Notes under the pieces: generated by a model
Told to the model about the DNA's origin: nothing
What the model saw: the letters and a program-made list of their open reading frames with translations, nothing else
Database searches by the model: none
Assembly: GCA_963930775.1 (NCBI GenBank)
Contig: OZ005701.1
Span: forward strand, 4,347,669-4,411,668
Direction of reading: 5' to 3'
Length of the DNA: 64,000 nucleotides
Source of the DNA: Cliona cf. orientalis
Taxonomy: Eukaryota > Porifera > Demospongiae > Clionaida > Clionaidae
Shown here: in pieces, positions 1-11,604 of the stretch
How the letters are laid out: every line of letters begins with the position of its first letter
How positions within the stretch are numbered: the stretch's first letter is position 1
Program-made: the position numbers and the translations under genes

Positions 1-1458
1 CCATGATTTCTGGCCATGGTGCTGGCATTGATATCGATGTGTACGTATTCTATTGATGCATGAGCTTTACTACATGCACCATATTACACTATGCAGCTAT
101 ACTGGGGATATTATGGTCAAGTACATGTACATGTATATTCAATTTAATTCATAGGAAGAAAACAAACTAAAATAATTCATGGGGGTATTGGGAGCACTTG
201 GGGGCATAATTGATACTCACACTGGGCATGCAGAATGTGTTGAAACTAGAGATTTGACCTTTGATTCACACCTTAGAATTAAAGTTATGGCACTAATTAA
301 TTTGAAGTTTCCCCATATGTTAGTATAGGGAAGCCATACATTTTCAATGTTTTGAGTCCCAGTGTGCATTATTCCGAGCAAAGTGAGATCTCTACTCAGG
401 CTCGAGAGTCGTAGTATGGCTTCTGGAGGTATGTGTCTAAATCTTCTTTGGTCTCTTCAGTGATTGATCAGGCCTCGTCGCCAGATACTACTTTGTCAAA
501 AGTTGTAAGTTGTGGGTTCCCTCAACTTCATTACCCCATAGGGGTAAAGCAATCAGTTTATCTGTCTGTCATCGTTGTCGTCATCATTGTCATTGGCACA
601 AAAATAGCCAGATCTCACGTCTGTGCGTGCTGTAAGCACAACTGATTGGTAGATATTGGTGAAAAACTGGTTTGTACACACTTCGAATTGCTCAAAAAGG
701 CTTATTAGTGCTACAAATCATGCATTTTCTATTCAGCATGCCTGTGGTTTATTGACCACACCCAATCTTTTGGCATAATAGTATACTGATACGACTGCGC
801 ATACACAAGCTCAGTGTTGGAAAGGATCGTGAAGTCGTAAAACAGCTATGCCACAGAGTGTTAATTGCGCTACAGTGGCTACAGAGCGCATGGGGTATGT
901 GCTCTAGTTGTTCCAAGATTGACAACATCTCCTTTTGTTGCTAGCATAGACAAAAGGCACCACTCCCTTGTCATGTGATCTACATACGTGTATTACATTA
1001 ATTGACTTTTAATATTTTGCACATGCACGCATGAATGCTACCATAAAGCTACATTTTTCTGCGAGAGTTTTATTTATGCAAATTACGCAAGTCAAGCGGC
1101 AGTCACATAAATTTGTATCGCATAAATATTATCACGCCATATGTTTGCAATGCATGCAACATTTAAACGCATAAATAAAACTTTTCAAGAGGCCCGTTTT
1201 GACCGATTCGCATAATTTTTTCACGTACAGAAAAATGTACCTTTACGGTATATTATTGGGCCATGAGTCCAGAATCCAGGTTTTATACTTTAAAAGTATA
1301 CAAGTATAGCCATAGTTTTACATTGTGCACATGCATGTGCATGGATTTGTAGCACTCTAGCATAGAAACATGGATTCGTGCTGTTCGCCTGGTGACCTTG
1401 AGTACTGCAGTGGAGTAGGAAGCAATCGCATGTTGCGGGGGCCACTGGTACAGGTTAA

Positions 1459-1565
1459 TCTCGTGTACCAGATCACTCCCTCCCCAGCTCTGGATGTATT
1501 GCATCACCCAGTGCTGGTGATACAATACATTCAGAGCTGGGGAGGGAGTGGTCTGGTACACGAGA
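1459..1565. repeat. MITE-like hairpin with about 50 bp arms
   Basis: The left arm begins TCTCGTGTACCAGATCACTC and the right arm ends with its reverse complement (GTGGTCTGGTACACGAGA); a short loop lies near 1508-1515. The arms are nearly identical, so this is a young foldback element or a hairpin-forming transcript source. No coding content. Confidence 0.8.
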
Positions 1566-2099
1566 CTGTGGTACAGATTTGGGTGTGGCTTGGTTACTGT
1601 ATTTATTGCTGGTCATATTCATTAGTACACAAAAATTGGAAGAATACACATACATGTTTGTGGGGGGATCCCCCTGGCCCCCAGGGTTCCTACTCCACCT
1701 TTACTGAGAAAATTCCGCAATTGCCTTCTATGGTGTCAACTGTGTGTTTTCTGCACACAATGATCCTAGACTGTTGCATGATAGCCCATTTTCTTGTATG
1801 TCTCAACTATGTGGTTGCTCTGGGACAATTTTTTCTGCTTAGTGTGTCGGCTCGCTTGAAGAAAAGAAACTATTAAATAATCTAATTCATGGGGAATTTG
1901 GGAGCACTTGGGGAGATACATGTAATTTTTACATAAGCATGCAGAATGGTTTGAAACTATAGAGATTCGACCTGAGCCTGCTTGCATTGTATGGATATGC
2001 AATACGGTCTAGCTGTACTATGTGGGTTTTTTTTTCTGCTTGGTGTGTCAGCTTGCTTGAAAGAAAATTGCACACAGAAAAAGGAAGAATGAGAAATGG

Positions 2100-2312
2100 C
2101 CATTTTTTGAACATCTGGTTCTGGCATGTACAATTGTTTTCATCAATGATCTTGGTCTTGATAGATAGATAATTTGCTGGAGATTCTGATTTTGACACTT
2201 AGAAATTTCACAAAATTTACCTGTTTTACGATATTTGGGTGTTTGTAATGTATTATATAAATGGAGTGTCCATGCCATCCCTACTTATAGAGTCTATTGA
2301 CTCTATGATACA
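2100..2312. repeat. Fragment of composite repeat (third copy)
   Basis: The sequence from GGCCATTTTTTGAACATCTGG to GAGTCTATTGACTCTATGATA matches the outer end of the composite repeats at 28236-29885 and 47620-49345. Only this end is present, so the copy is truncated. Confidence 0.7.
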
Positions 2313-3142
2313 AAATTATATAGGCTAACCACTTCCCAGAGCCCCAGTAATTATATTTTCTACTTAGTGTGTACTATTCATTTATTATTGCTCTGAGGGT
2401 AACTCTTCAATGCCGTCTTGCATGGTTTGCTCATTCAACTCATTATCAATGGTCCAGTATACGGTTACAGTTACGGGTGACAGTTTGCATCAAGAAATTT
2501 ATGCGAGTAACAAGGTATTTGTAGCAGTTTTCTTAGTTCTGTAGCCAGAGAGGGGGGTTCCATCTAGCCTATCATCAGTACTTCTTAGATGCAGTCCAAA
2601 GGGGGGTTCCGTCGAAACCTCCGAAACCCGCCACTGTCCAGGATTTCCTGGAAGGGGGATTCCGGGGGTTCCAGTAGTACTGTTCCTAGTGAAGTTTTGA
2701 AATCATGCCCCTTTCAATCTTTTTGAGAGAAGCTACCAGTCCAGTCGAACGAATTTTCTGCTGAAGCGTACTAAGCCATAGCAGTAGTTTTCTCAGTTCT
2801 GTAGCCAGAGAGGGGGGATAGTCTATCAGTACTTCTTAGCCAATCATCAGTACTTCTTAGTGCTAGGTGCAGCCCAAACGGGGGTTCCATGGAACCCTAG
2901 GAACCACCCTAAATTCGCCACTGGAAGCAGGTATGAAGCTGAAATAGAAACGAATATACATGTACATGTATAGCATGGTGATAAAGGCAGCTGTCACAAC
3001 ATTGGAGTGGTTGTGGAAGTCAGGCTGTGACCGCCATTGTCACGATCTCTTACATCAAGACAAAGGCTTCTAGTCTACTTTTTTCTGCTTATTTAAGTAC
3101 TATATAAGTACGTACAGTGTACATGTGTGAAATTTACTACAG

Positions 3143-3273
3143 TGCTGGAGTTGGATTCCAAGCTCATAGAGCCTCCACAGAGGAAACTCTACACAGTGCT
3201 GACAGAGAAGGCTGTTTTAAGTCAAGTAGCGATGAGAAACCTCCATTTAGGGAGCGAATTTTTAAAAATAGTA
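3143..3273 (+). CDS. CFAP206: CFAP206 exon (first visible)
   Basis: Acceptor CTACAG and donor GTAAGA bound a helical segment containing LYTVLTEKAVLSQVAMRNL. It fits the region before the FIALCQ block of the family. The 5' boundary could instead be at 3118. Confidence 0.6.
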
Positions 3274-6200
3274 GTAAGAGGCCAATGCTATCAAGATGTC
3301 AAAGATGGTGAAATAGAACGATTCTTTGGTTCAAAGCTCTTGATAAGCATAGTGAAAAGCTACAGATGGTTGCTTTAATCAGCTATACCTAGTAAAGCCA
3401 TGAACTGTTGCCAATGGCACATGCTAAAGCTCAATACAGCTAAGGGTCATTGAATTACGAACTAGCATCAAATTTCTGTTTACAATGAGTTAAGTGGGCA
3501 CTCTTTCAAATTTATAAGTTTTTTAGGAAATTGAGACAAAACTGGGGGATGGGGAGACAATCCGTTACAATATTACAGTAACACTTAAACACTCAGAAGT
3601 GTAAATGTAGTCTGAGGATGTGGTAAGACTGAGTACTTACGTATAGTATAATTATGTACATGTACATGTACCATAGGAATCCCATTGCAGTGTAGCTACC
3701 CCTCCCCATTATCTAGCAATTAATGTGTGACATTGTGGAGTATACATTCTACCTTGTGTGTATAAACAAATTACAGCCACTCTTCATAGCCTTGTGCCAG
3801 ATATGGATAGGATTCCAAGATGAAGTGGTCCTCCTCAGTGTCCTCAGCAACCTCCTCAACAGTATGACTATCTTCACCAAGGTATTATACTGCATATGCT
3901 ACATTGCGTATACCGTATAGCCGGAAAATTTGGCGGTTTGGTGGTCTATATTACAACCGCCAAATTAAAATCCGCCAAATTTCCTACTCGAGTATATACG
4001 TATGGCGATCCCATACCGAACCGCCAATTTTAAATCTGCCAATATTCTTGCAATAGCGATTTTGGGCTCAACCGCCAAATTTAATTCCCGTCAATATTTC
4101 TGGCTATACGGCAACACCATGATTTGGACTCACAAACGAATTAATTGAACACACTTTGGACTCGCAAACGAATTAATTAAATGAATTATAGACTTTACGG
4201 TATGTGTACAAGTACAGTCAGTAATAGCACGAGCGACAGTGAGTGCTATTTGGCTGTATGAGTACACATAAAAGTACTGTTGCTGCCCTAATTGTGCAAG
4301 GATTAAAATGTGTGATAATGGTATAGAATTTGCCCTAGGCTGCTACTAGCAGGAGTACCAATTACCGAGTAAGAGTAAGAGTACAATTACACCATACTCT
4401 TGCCTATGGGAGTAATGTATTGTGATTGTAATCACTATACTATTATTGCACACTTAATTTAGCATGATGAAATTTTTGTCAGTGAGAACAGGTGGTGAAA
4501 GTGGCAAGAGCAAAATTTTCTATGTGTACGATATTAAATTACAGAAAAAGTAGAAGGGTAGTTGTATAGGAGTATTGATATTCATAATATTCATAGACTT
4601 GAGTCATGCATACACTTAGTCTAACTATACACAAGACTTGAATTATCTTGCAGAATGCCACTGAATTAGCTGAGAATTCAGACTTCAAAGCACTCCTGAA
4701 CTCAGCAGTGGTGATCACTGATGAACAAAGACGGATACAGGTAGAGGTTTTTGCTTCCAAGTTAGGTATACGAACCTGTCGCTGTATGTTTACTCAGAGC
4801 TCTGGTCCAGACCATCGTGTTGATCCTGATAAACACCGCAAAGCTAGTTTTCTCTTTCCAGAGTCAACTCAAGAATTTGAGCAACTTCCACTAGAATTCA
4901 GAGTGAGTGTTTGACATTTTTATGGTAAGGAGCATGTATCACGATATATCGTTCAATTTAGGGTTATTGTGGATATGTCTTCACTGTTCATGATCGTTTT
5001 CTCCTCCCTGCTAATCCTGACATTGGAGTCCTCCACCATAAAGGAAAATATTTTGCATTTTCTAGTAAAGAAGCAGCTGATAATTTTGCTGCTGATCCTG
5101 ATGAGTAAGCTAATACTTTTGGCACTAAAAATGATGATCATGATATGGACATCTATATGTAGGTATTTATCAGTAGCAGTTGAAAGCAGCAAAAAATCAC
5201 CTGAGCTGATTCAACTGTTGGATATGCACACACACTTCTCGGCTGGTACACCTGGAGCTAGGGTAATAAAATTTAATATTTTATTATACCGAGCATCAAT
5301 ATATACAAGTTATGTACATGTACCTACGTGTACGTGCATGTACAAGGGTAGAATATAAAATGCTTCATTCTATCATTCATTGTTTATATTTACTAAACAA
5401 TGACTAGGAATGTTATAAGTTGTTATTAACACAATTAATATGATATTATTTGATTCCTGGTAATCGATGAGGCATTCTGTCTCTAGTTTTAGTTCTAGTA
5501 ACTGTTCTACTTGAAAGCTTCTATCACAACCAATTAAGGTACCAGAATTATCATTCTCTTCATGTCTACAACAAGAAGATATGTCACATAATACTATTAT
5601 TATGGAAATGCTGTGCTTTTCTTGGCAAAAAGTATGCATGCAAGGTTGTAATACATAGAGAGAAATAACTGATATGTTGCATCCCTACAATCTACAATTT
5701 GGTGATCGATGTGTCAGTTATTTACTACTTACATGTACGTACCTCTACAATTTGAAGGTGGATGGAGTAATTGGATACTGCGTCAGCTAATATTTGAGCT
5801 CGGGCCGCTGTAAAGTAAGATACTGGCCCAATGTGTGAAATTTAGTACTGCACTGGCCAACAAGGAAGCTATTGCTGTGGAAATTCAAAGCATCTTAGCC
5901 TTGAAGGCTTGGCCATGAGCTGACGGTATTAAAGCGATACTAGATGCTGTGTTGGTGGGTGCTGCTCAACCTGACTAGTCTTTTATACCCAGCACTGTCA
6001 TTGCTACCAGGATGCGTTATCAGGACCATGTACCCCATGGTACGGGTCGATCGGTTATATACCTCAGTATATAACCTATACTTGTAATTACATGATTACT
6101 ATTTTGTTTGAGTGCCTGTTGTGCAGACTATAGTTACTACTTGTGTCCTTCCTTGGTATCCTGATTTCTATGTCCAATGTTAAAAATTTAATATCTTGGC

Positions 6201-7332
6201 TACCATTGTTTAATTTGGCTTGTAGGTTACCATAATATTATTATTATGTCATATCAACATCTCAGGGGGGACACGAGCAAATGATCAGAGCTCCAGTGAC
6301 CAAATGTGATACAGGAACTCAAACAGACACTCATTTTATGGAGTCAAACATTGTCAGATCATATGAGTGGAATGAATGGGAACTGAGACGCAAAGCAACA
6401 AAATTGGTAATAAATTCCAATTTCGTTAAATATTATTCTTCCCTTACTAACTCTTATTTAGGCCAACCTCCGTCAAAAGATAACCCACTCTATGCAAACA
6501 GAAATCTCACAATACAGGAGAGATAATGATACTCAAATTTACCCACCAAAGTGAGTCCTCTTTTGCAATAGTACATTATTACCCCGCGCGCATGCGCAAG
6601 GGGTAAAGTAATCGGTTGTGTCGTCGTCGTTGTTAGAACAAAAATCGCCATATTATCTCGAGATGTAGGCATCTAAGCGAGTCGTAAGCATAATGAATCA
6701 ATTGAATTTGGCGAAAAATGGCTCATTGTGCGTCAAATCGAGGGATACAGTCCACGAGCGTCATAAATAGTGCCTATTTGTTGGCCACCGTAGCCACGCC
6801 TATCGACAGTGCCCATCGACCATCAATGCATGATGCATGCCCATTGTGCTTTCTGCTCATGCGCACAACTAACAAACGTATGACTGGTAAAGATCATCGT
6901 TCTAAGTAATGCTCGTGACGTCTATAGTGATTGAAATCTGAAGCCCCATGGAACCAATCAGTATGTAAGATAGCTATATTATTATTACAATAAAATATAG
7001 ATGCAAGTTCATGTCTTCCTAGTCTGGGTGCAGAGAGGGCTGTTTCAAGTGTCACCGGAACAACTAAGCAGCATTTCCATTATTTCTCTCAAGTTCACAA
7101 AATTATAGCCATGCACCGAAAATAAATCTATAGATTGCGCAATGTGCACGCGGGGTATGTGCTCTACAGAGCTCTAGTTATTATGCTGGGTATGATTATG
7201 TGCAGGAATAATATGACTCAAACCAAGCAGGATATTGGCATAAGCATTCCACAGCCATCAACATTCATTGCTGGATTAAGAGGCAAAGATATTACTCCCA
7301 GAAATGTGGACCTAACTCTTCCAGTTGAATAG
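3143..7332 (+). CDS. CFAP206: CFAP206 (cilia- and flagella-associated protein 206), C-terminal part
   Basis: CFAP206 (FAP206) sits in motile-cilium axonemes and docks radial spoke RS2 and dynein c to the doublet microtubule. I join nine exons: 3143-3273, 3527-3577, 3777-3881, 4654-4902, 4962-5104, 5163-5262, 6266-6406, 6462-6550 and 7206-7332 (stop TAG). Phases agree at every join. Family landmarks in order are FIALCQIWIGFQDEVVLLSV, FPESTQEFEQLPLEFRGYCG, SPELIQLLDMH, KCDTGTQTDTH and IVRSYEWNEWELRRKA, then a C-terminal IAGLRGKD. About 378 codons are visible of roughly 620 in the family, so about 240 N-terminal residues are missing. The first two exons are the least certain. The last intron is almost filled by a repeat at 6580-7178. 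Identification rests on remembered family sequence and I regard it as very secure from exon 3 onward. Confidence 0.93.
3527..3577 (+). CDS. CFAP206: CFAP206 small exon
   Basis: A 51 nt exon (phase 0 to 0) after TTTTTTAG, reading EIETKLGDGETIRYNIT, with donor GTAACA. It is placed by phase and by the expected linker in the family; similarity is weak. Confidence 0.45.
3777..3881 (+). CDS. CFAP206: CFAP206 exon
   Basis: 35 codons from PLFIALCQIWIGFQDE to TIFTK between TTACAG and GTATTA. This is one of the most conserved blocks of the family. Confidence 0.9.
3913..4111. repeat. CCGTATAGCCGG-type TIR element
   Basis: Ends CCGTATAGCCGGAAAATTTG and its inverted counterpart TGGCTATACGG; the interior repeats AACCGCCAAATTTAA motifs. 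It lies in a CFAP206 intron and is the sister copy of 8634-8850. Confidence 0.8.
4654..4902 (+). CDS. CFAP206: CFAP206 exon
   Basis: 83 codons between TTGCAG and GTGAGT. It ends with FPESTQEFEQLPLEFR, matching the family block before the GYC segment. Confidence 0.92.
4962..5104 (+). CDS. CFAP206: CFAP206 exon
   Basis: Reads GYCGYVFTVHDRFLLPANPD, then a KYFAFSSKEAADNF block, between ATTTAG and GTAAGC; it ends in phase 2. Strong family match. Confidence 0.93.
5163..5262 (+). CDS. CFAP206: CFAP206 exon
   Basis: Continues in phase with EYLSVAVESSKKSPELIQLL and ends GTPGAR before GTAATA. Confidence 0.9.
6266..6406 (+). CDS. CFAP206: CFAP206 exon with TQT motif
   Basis: Holds CDTGTQTDTHF, a TQT signature typical of dynein light chain LC8 ligands, and the family hallmark RSYEWNEWELRRKA. 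Bounded by CTCAG and GTAATA. Confidence 0.95.
6462..6550 (+). CDS. CFAP206: CFAP206 exon
   Basis: Reads ANLRQKITHSMQTEISQYRR and ends at YPPK before GTGAGT. The intron before it is only 55 bp. Confidence 0.94.
6580..7178. repeat. GGGGTAAAGTAATCGG repeat, about 0.6 kb
   Basis: Begins TACCCCGCGCGCATGCGCAA and ends near GCGGGGTATGTGCTCT. A same-strand copy lies at 37481-38112 and an inverted copy at 50702-51297; shorter pieces lie at 520-910, 33190-33320 and 60580-60700. No transposase-like frame is visible. Confidence 0.8.
7206..7332 (+). CDS. CFAP206: CFAP206 last exon
   Basis: After GTGCAG it reads NNMTQTKQDIGISIPQPSTF, then IAGLRGKD, and stops at TAG (7330-7332). A second MTQTK motif echoes the TQT repeats of the family. 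Confidence 0.93.
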
Positions 7333-7394
7333 CATATTACATTACTATGAGCAAGTTATACTTCTTTTTATTTGCCATTATTCAAAGAGGTTTA

Positions 7395-8054
7395 TATGGG
7401 GTGCCAAATGTGTCAAAAACACTTACAAATGCTGTATTTGTATATCTCCCTCTGATATATAAATGTGGCACTGATTTAGCTAAATATCTGCCTGATTTAT
7501 TATATATCTACGTCACATTTATAAATGTTACATATATAAATATGGGGCAGATTTATATACCTGAAACAGATTTACATATGTAGGTCTGATTTATATATCT
7601 GATGCAGATGTATAAATATGGGATAGATTTATAAGCCTACATGTAGGAAGATTTTTGCATGATGGGTGTGGCCTAATTAATCTGCCATACCCACCACAAT
7701 AACATATATACATACGTACAGTACTATGGTATTATAGCTGTTGCAGTCCCCACGCATAACTACTTATACCACGCCCACCCTGACTCCACCCTTTTGCAAA
7801 CTGCCAGATTTATATATCTTACCCATATTTATAAATATGATCCATGTATATAAATCAGAGGCATGTTTATAAATATGGCACTGATATATAAATCAGGCCC
7901 ATATTTATAAATCTAAGTCAGATATATTATATCAAGCCCATATATATAAATCAGGCAGATATTTAGCTAAATCAGTGCCACATTTATATATCAGAGGGAG
8001 ATGTACACATACAGCATTTGTAAGTGTACGTTTTGACACACTTGGCACTCCATA
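7395..8054. repeat. 0.66 kb palindromic element
   Basis: The left arm (TATGGGGTGCCAAATGTGTC, then CTGATATATAAATGTGGCAC) is inverted on the right and ends TTGGCACTCCATA. The middle is filled with imperfect ATTTATAAATATGG units. CFAP206 ends 63 bp to its left. Confidence 0.75.
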
Positions 8055-8208
8055 GGTTTAGCCCTGTATGCATGCAAAATTTTACACTTCTCGCTTGATG
8101 GGTTGCTAGAGAGGTGTGGAATGTTCCGATTCCCATGAATGCCCTAGGGTTATATCCAAGGCCAGAACTAGTTCCCCCTAAGGAAAAATCACACATATAT
8201 ACACAATA

Positions 8209-8341
8209 AGTGATGAAGCCAGGAATCTTTGATGAGGTTTAGACCTAATGGGCTTGCCTTATAATTAATTAATTTTAGAAATTTCTAAATTAACCATAAT
8301 TTAGGTCTAAACCTCATCAAAGATTCCTGGCTTCATCACTT
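8209..8341. repeat. MITE-like hairpin
   Basis: Near-perfect inverted arms of about 38 bp: AGTGATGAAGCCAGGAATCT at the left, its complement ending CTTCATCACT at the right, with an A+T-rich loop. Confidence 0.8.
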
Positions 8342-8633
8342 AAGTTTCCCAATGGGAGGGGGGCAAAACGAGCAAGTATGAGAATAACGGGGAGCAAGAC
8401 CATTTTCCAAGTCATAATTAAGCGTACAATCTCTCTAGGGGGTATGCTCCCCCAGGAATTTTTGCATTTTAAACTCCCTGAGATTGTTCCTGGTGCATTC
8501 TGAGGCACGAATTTAATACTGTTTTTGAAGTATTTGTACATATTATAGCATTACTCAGCAGACACTTGGAATGCTCTTATAATAATTATTATTACCATTA
8601 CAATATATTATAATATTATTATGTTCTAATATA

Positions 8634-8850
8634 CCGTACAGCCGGAAAATTTGGCGGGGAATTAAATTTGGTGGTTTGGCGGTCTATGTTACTGCTGCCA
8701 AATTAAAATCCACCAAAATTTCCTACTAGTATATATGCATATGGCAATCCTGTACCGAACCGCCAAATTTAAATCTGCCAATATTCTTGTAATGGCAATT
8801 TGGGGCTCAACCGCCAAATTTAATTCCCACCAATATTTTCGGCTATATGG
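8634..8850. repeat. CCGTACAGCCGG TIR element with TA duplication
   Basis: The element CCGTACAGCCGG...GGCTATATGG is flanked by TA (8632-8633 and 8851-8852). The flanks continue an older repeat whose uninterrupted inverted copy near 44090 reads TTCTAATATAGGCGCC, which fixes the insertion point and the 2 bp duplication. Confidence 0.82.
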
Positions 8851-9124
8851 TAGCTAGGCACCCTTTGAGACCTGCGCAATTTTTTGGTTCTAATTTAAGG
8901 CGCCTTTCTGGACATCAATTTTTTAGGTGGCACCTATTTAATTGGAATGTATTGCCACATGCTATATCACTAGACCTTGATCTATCAAGCTATATAGCAG
9001 TTTAGATGTCAAACTATAAGCTGTCTTTTACATTTATATAATAATATTATATGGGCACTTCCGTGTACCTACTGCTTCAATGTTTTTCTGGAGTTAGAGA
9101 CAACCTTTCTGATCAATGCTACAG

Positions 9125-9280
9125 TACCAGCAACTTGAGCATGATTCAGCAGTCAGAACCCTATTTTTGTTTTCACCTGGAGTATTTAATATTATATGCA
9201 ACACACAAAGATCTCTTTCCAGATTTGACATCACAACCACCTTTGTACATGGGCCTGAATATCATAAAAGAGTACTTAAG
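9125..9280 (+). CDS. Orphan exon, unidentified protein
   Basis: 52 codons, phase 0 to 0, between acceptor CTACAG and donor GTAGCA, reading YQQLEHDSAVRTLFLFSPG, then SLSRFDITTTFVHGPEYHKR. It has the look of a conserved beta-rich protein, but I do not recognise the family and found no partner exons. The donor lies at the edge of a TTAAGGTA-type repeat, so the splice site may come from that insertion. It could also be a dead fragment. Confidence 0.4.
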
Positions 9281-9395
9281 GTAGCATTAAAGTGCGTGCA
9301 TGGGCGTGAGTGTGAGGATTGGCTAATTCAATTAGTGAATCGTGAGGGGGTGTGCCCAGAAAGCTAGAGCCAGGGATGATTATGCGTGTGTAATT

Positions 9396-9812
9396 GAAGG
9401 GGTCAGTGGAAAAAGGGGATAAGTCATATTTTAGTACTTTTGAGAAAACAGGCATTTAAGTATGGACATACATTGTTGCCTGTATCTCTGTTTTGGAGCA
9501 ATAAAACTTTTTAAAAACTGTTTTAGACACAGAGCATTGCACACACAGTATTCTAGTGTTGTAAGTAATGGGATTTTCAATCCGTTTTCGAATATTTGGA
9601 AATGGTCGTCACTTGCATAAACGCATTGCGGGTAAAAATTACGCGATTTGAAAAGTTTGTGTTCAAATAATTATTGCGGATCACCCAAAAAGATTGCGTG
9701 TGCGTGCTTAAAACATTGCGTGCGAATAGTAGATGAGTTGACCTTAGTAGCAGCATGCAAAACTCCATTTTATCAAAAACATGACTTATCCCCTTTTTCC
9801 ACTGACCCCTTC
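9396..9812. repeat. 417 bp TIR element with AATT duplication
   Basis: Perfect 32 bp ends (GAAGGGGTCAGTGGAAAAAG...). Flanked by AATT at 9392-9395 and 9813-9816. The related copy at 10217-10230 reads GTGTAATTAGCG without the insertion, which gives a 4 bp target duplication. Confidence 0.85.
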
Positions 9813-10065
9813 AATTAGCAACCGGAAGTGGCCCCTGAGGAACAGACGGGTAATTGCTCACATCAAAGCAAGATCAAAGCATTCTTTCATAACTATTAAC
9901 CCCAATGACTTACAATTACACACTAAGGGAAAAAAGCGATTGAATGTTATAATAATATTATTATACATAAAATAATAATTTAATTATTGGAGCTCTGGGC
10001 AACATCTATTATTTATATGGGCATGCAGAGTAACATGGGTTTATGATAAAGCCAATTCATAGCTT

Positions 10066-10312
10066 AATTTAAGGTAGCATTAAAGTGCGTGGACGTGAGC
10101 GTGAGGATTTGGCTAATTCAATTAGCGAATCGTGAGGGGCGTGGCCGAAGAGGCCATACGAGTGCTTTGGTCGATGGTGGCCGTGTCCAGAAAGAGCCAG
10201 GGATGATGACCATGCGCGTGTAATTAGCGACTGGAAGTGGCCCCGGCCCTGAAGAAAAGACCAGGGCAAGATCAAAGCATTCTTTCTTAACTGTTAACCG
10301 CAACGACATATT
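10066..10312. repeat. TTAAGGTA repeat copy
   Basis: Begins TTAAGGTAGCATTAAAGTGCG and matches 9277-9395 plus 9813-9925 (split by the 9396-9812 element) and, inverted, 24730-24987. It carries a conserved GAAGTGGCCCC block. Confidence 0.75.
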
Positions 10313-10775
10313 CACTGGCGTAAGAACCAGGGGGGCAATTGCCCCCCCCCCCCAGCCATAAGATTGGGGGGGGGGGGCAGAGCCCCTCTTTTTTTAGACT
10401 GCTGTACAAGCCAGGGGGTGGGGCTCACCCTCTGAGGTTTGCACTTTTCTTTTTTCATCTGTTGCCACAATCAGGGTTGAGTTATTTATGATTGTGGTGT
10501 ATCTTAGCCCCACGGTGTGTAGATATCAATAATTGTCACATGTGAACACAGATCAGTAGTCACTACTGATCTGTGTTCACATGTGACAAGCTAAGAGTCC
10601 AGAATGTCCTCGAAAATGCACTAGAAAAGCTCTCAGAAGGTCTAAAACCCAAAAATTTTCCTGGGGGAGCATGCCCCCAGACCCCGCTAGCTTTCGCGCG
10701 CTATGCGCGCGTAAAGCGAGTCTTCACCTGCTTACTTTCAGCCCCCCTGCTCAAAAACATCTTCCTACGCCACTG
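10313..10775. repeat. hAT-like non-autonomous element, 5 bp duplication ATATT
   Basis: Ends CACTGGCGTAAG and CCTACGCCACTG, flanked by ATATT at 10308-10312 and 10776-10780. It holds C- and G-runs and a perfect hairpin at 10533-10589. Confidence 0.75.
10533..10589. repeat. Perfect 28 bp hairpin
   Basis: TTGTCACATGTGAACACAGA... is followed after one base by its exact reverse complement. Either a foldback unit inside the host element or a separate small insertion. Confidence 0.85.
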
Positions 10776-11604
10776 ATATTACAGAAATTGCACACTAAGT
10801 AGAAGAATAAAAATTCACGGGGGGGGGGGGGGGGGGGGCCGTTTGGGAGTACTTGGGGAGATAATTTTTATATGGGCACGCATGGAATGGGTTGAAATTA
10901 GAGATTTGACCTTCGGGAACTGATTCACACCTTAGAATTAAACATACATGCAGCCCTTTGAAGTTGTCCCACTGTATAGGGAAGCCATGCATTCGCAATG
11001 TTTTCCGCCCACGCGCTACGTACGCATAAATGTGACGACCATTACCAACTTTGATTTATGGACTAGTTCTGTTTAGTGTGGTTACAAACTAGATAATCTA
11101 ATTCATTCACTTGGGGGATAATTTTTACATGGGCACGCAAAATTAGGTTTTGATTCATACCTTACAATGGCCTTTTGAAGTTTCCCCAGTATAGGGAAGC
11201 CATGCATTTGCAATGTTTTCCGCCCACGCGCACACTAACATGACGACCCTTTATCGAATATCGTGCATATTGCTATTTGGCTCTTAGTGTGTGGTCTCCT
11301 TAAAAGTTAGGCCACAAGTTATATGAGTACGCAGACAATTATCCACCCACGCGTGCAGTAACGTGACGACCATTACCCACTACGGTTAAAATGGATGCAA
11401 CTGTAGTGTTATCTATGCATGCCTTGGTGCACTGATGGCCGGGGGACGTTGGGTCGTGGACAGCAAGCCCGAATACTGCAAGGTCAAAGGTCAGTAGGTG
11501 TGCGCATGTGTAGTCTGCAATAAGCTTGCTCGTTAGTGCAGTGCAATGCATATCCCAGTCACACGCACTCTTTCCGTTATTACGATGCGTAGTTACGCGA
11601 CGGG

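Larger units (their letters stand above)
1..3142. other. Repeat-rich stretch, no convincing exon
   Basis: I see no exon here that I can defend. The stretch holds a degenerate copy of the GGGGTAAAGTAATCGG family (about 520-910), a long hairpin (1459-1565), pieces with ACTAAGTAGAA-type ends (about 1830-2060), a fragment of a composite repeat (about 2100-2312), hAT-like debris with GGGGGGTTCC blocks (2525-2920), and a repeat shared with 33490-33690 (about 2935-3110). The missing N-terminal exons of CFAP206 should lie here or left of the window, but I could not find them. Confidence 0.6.
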
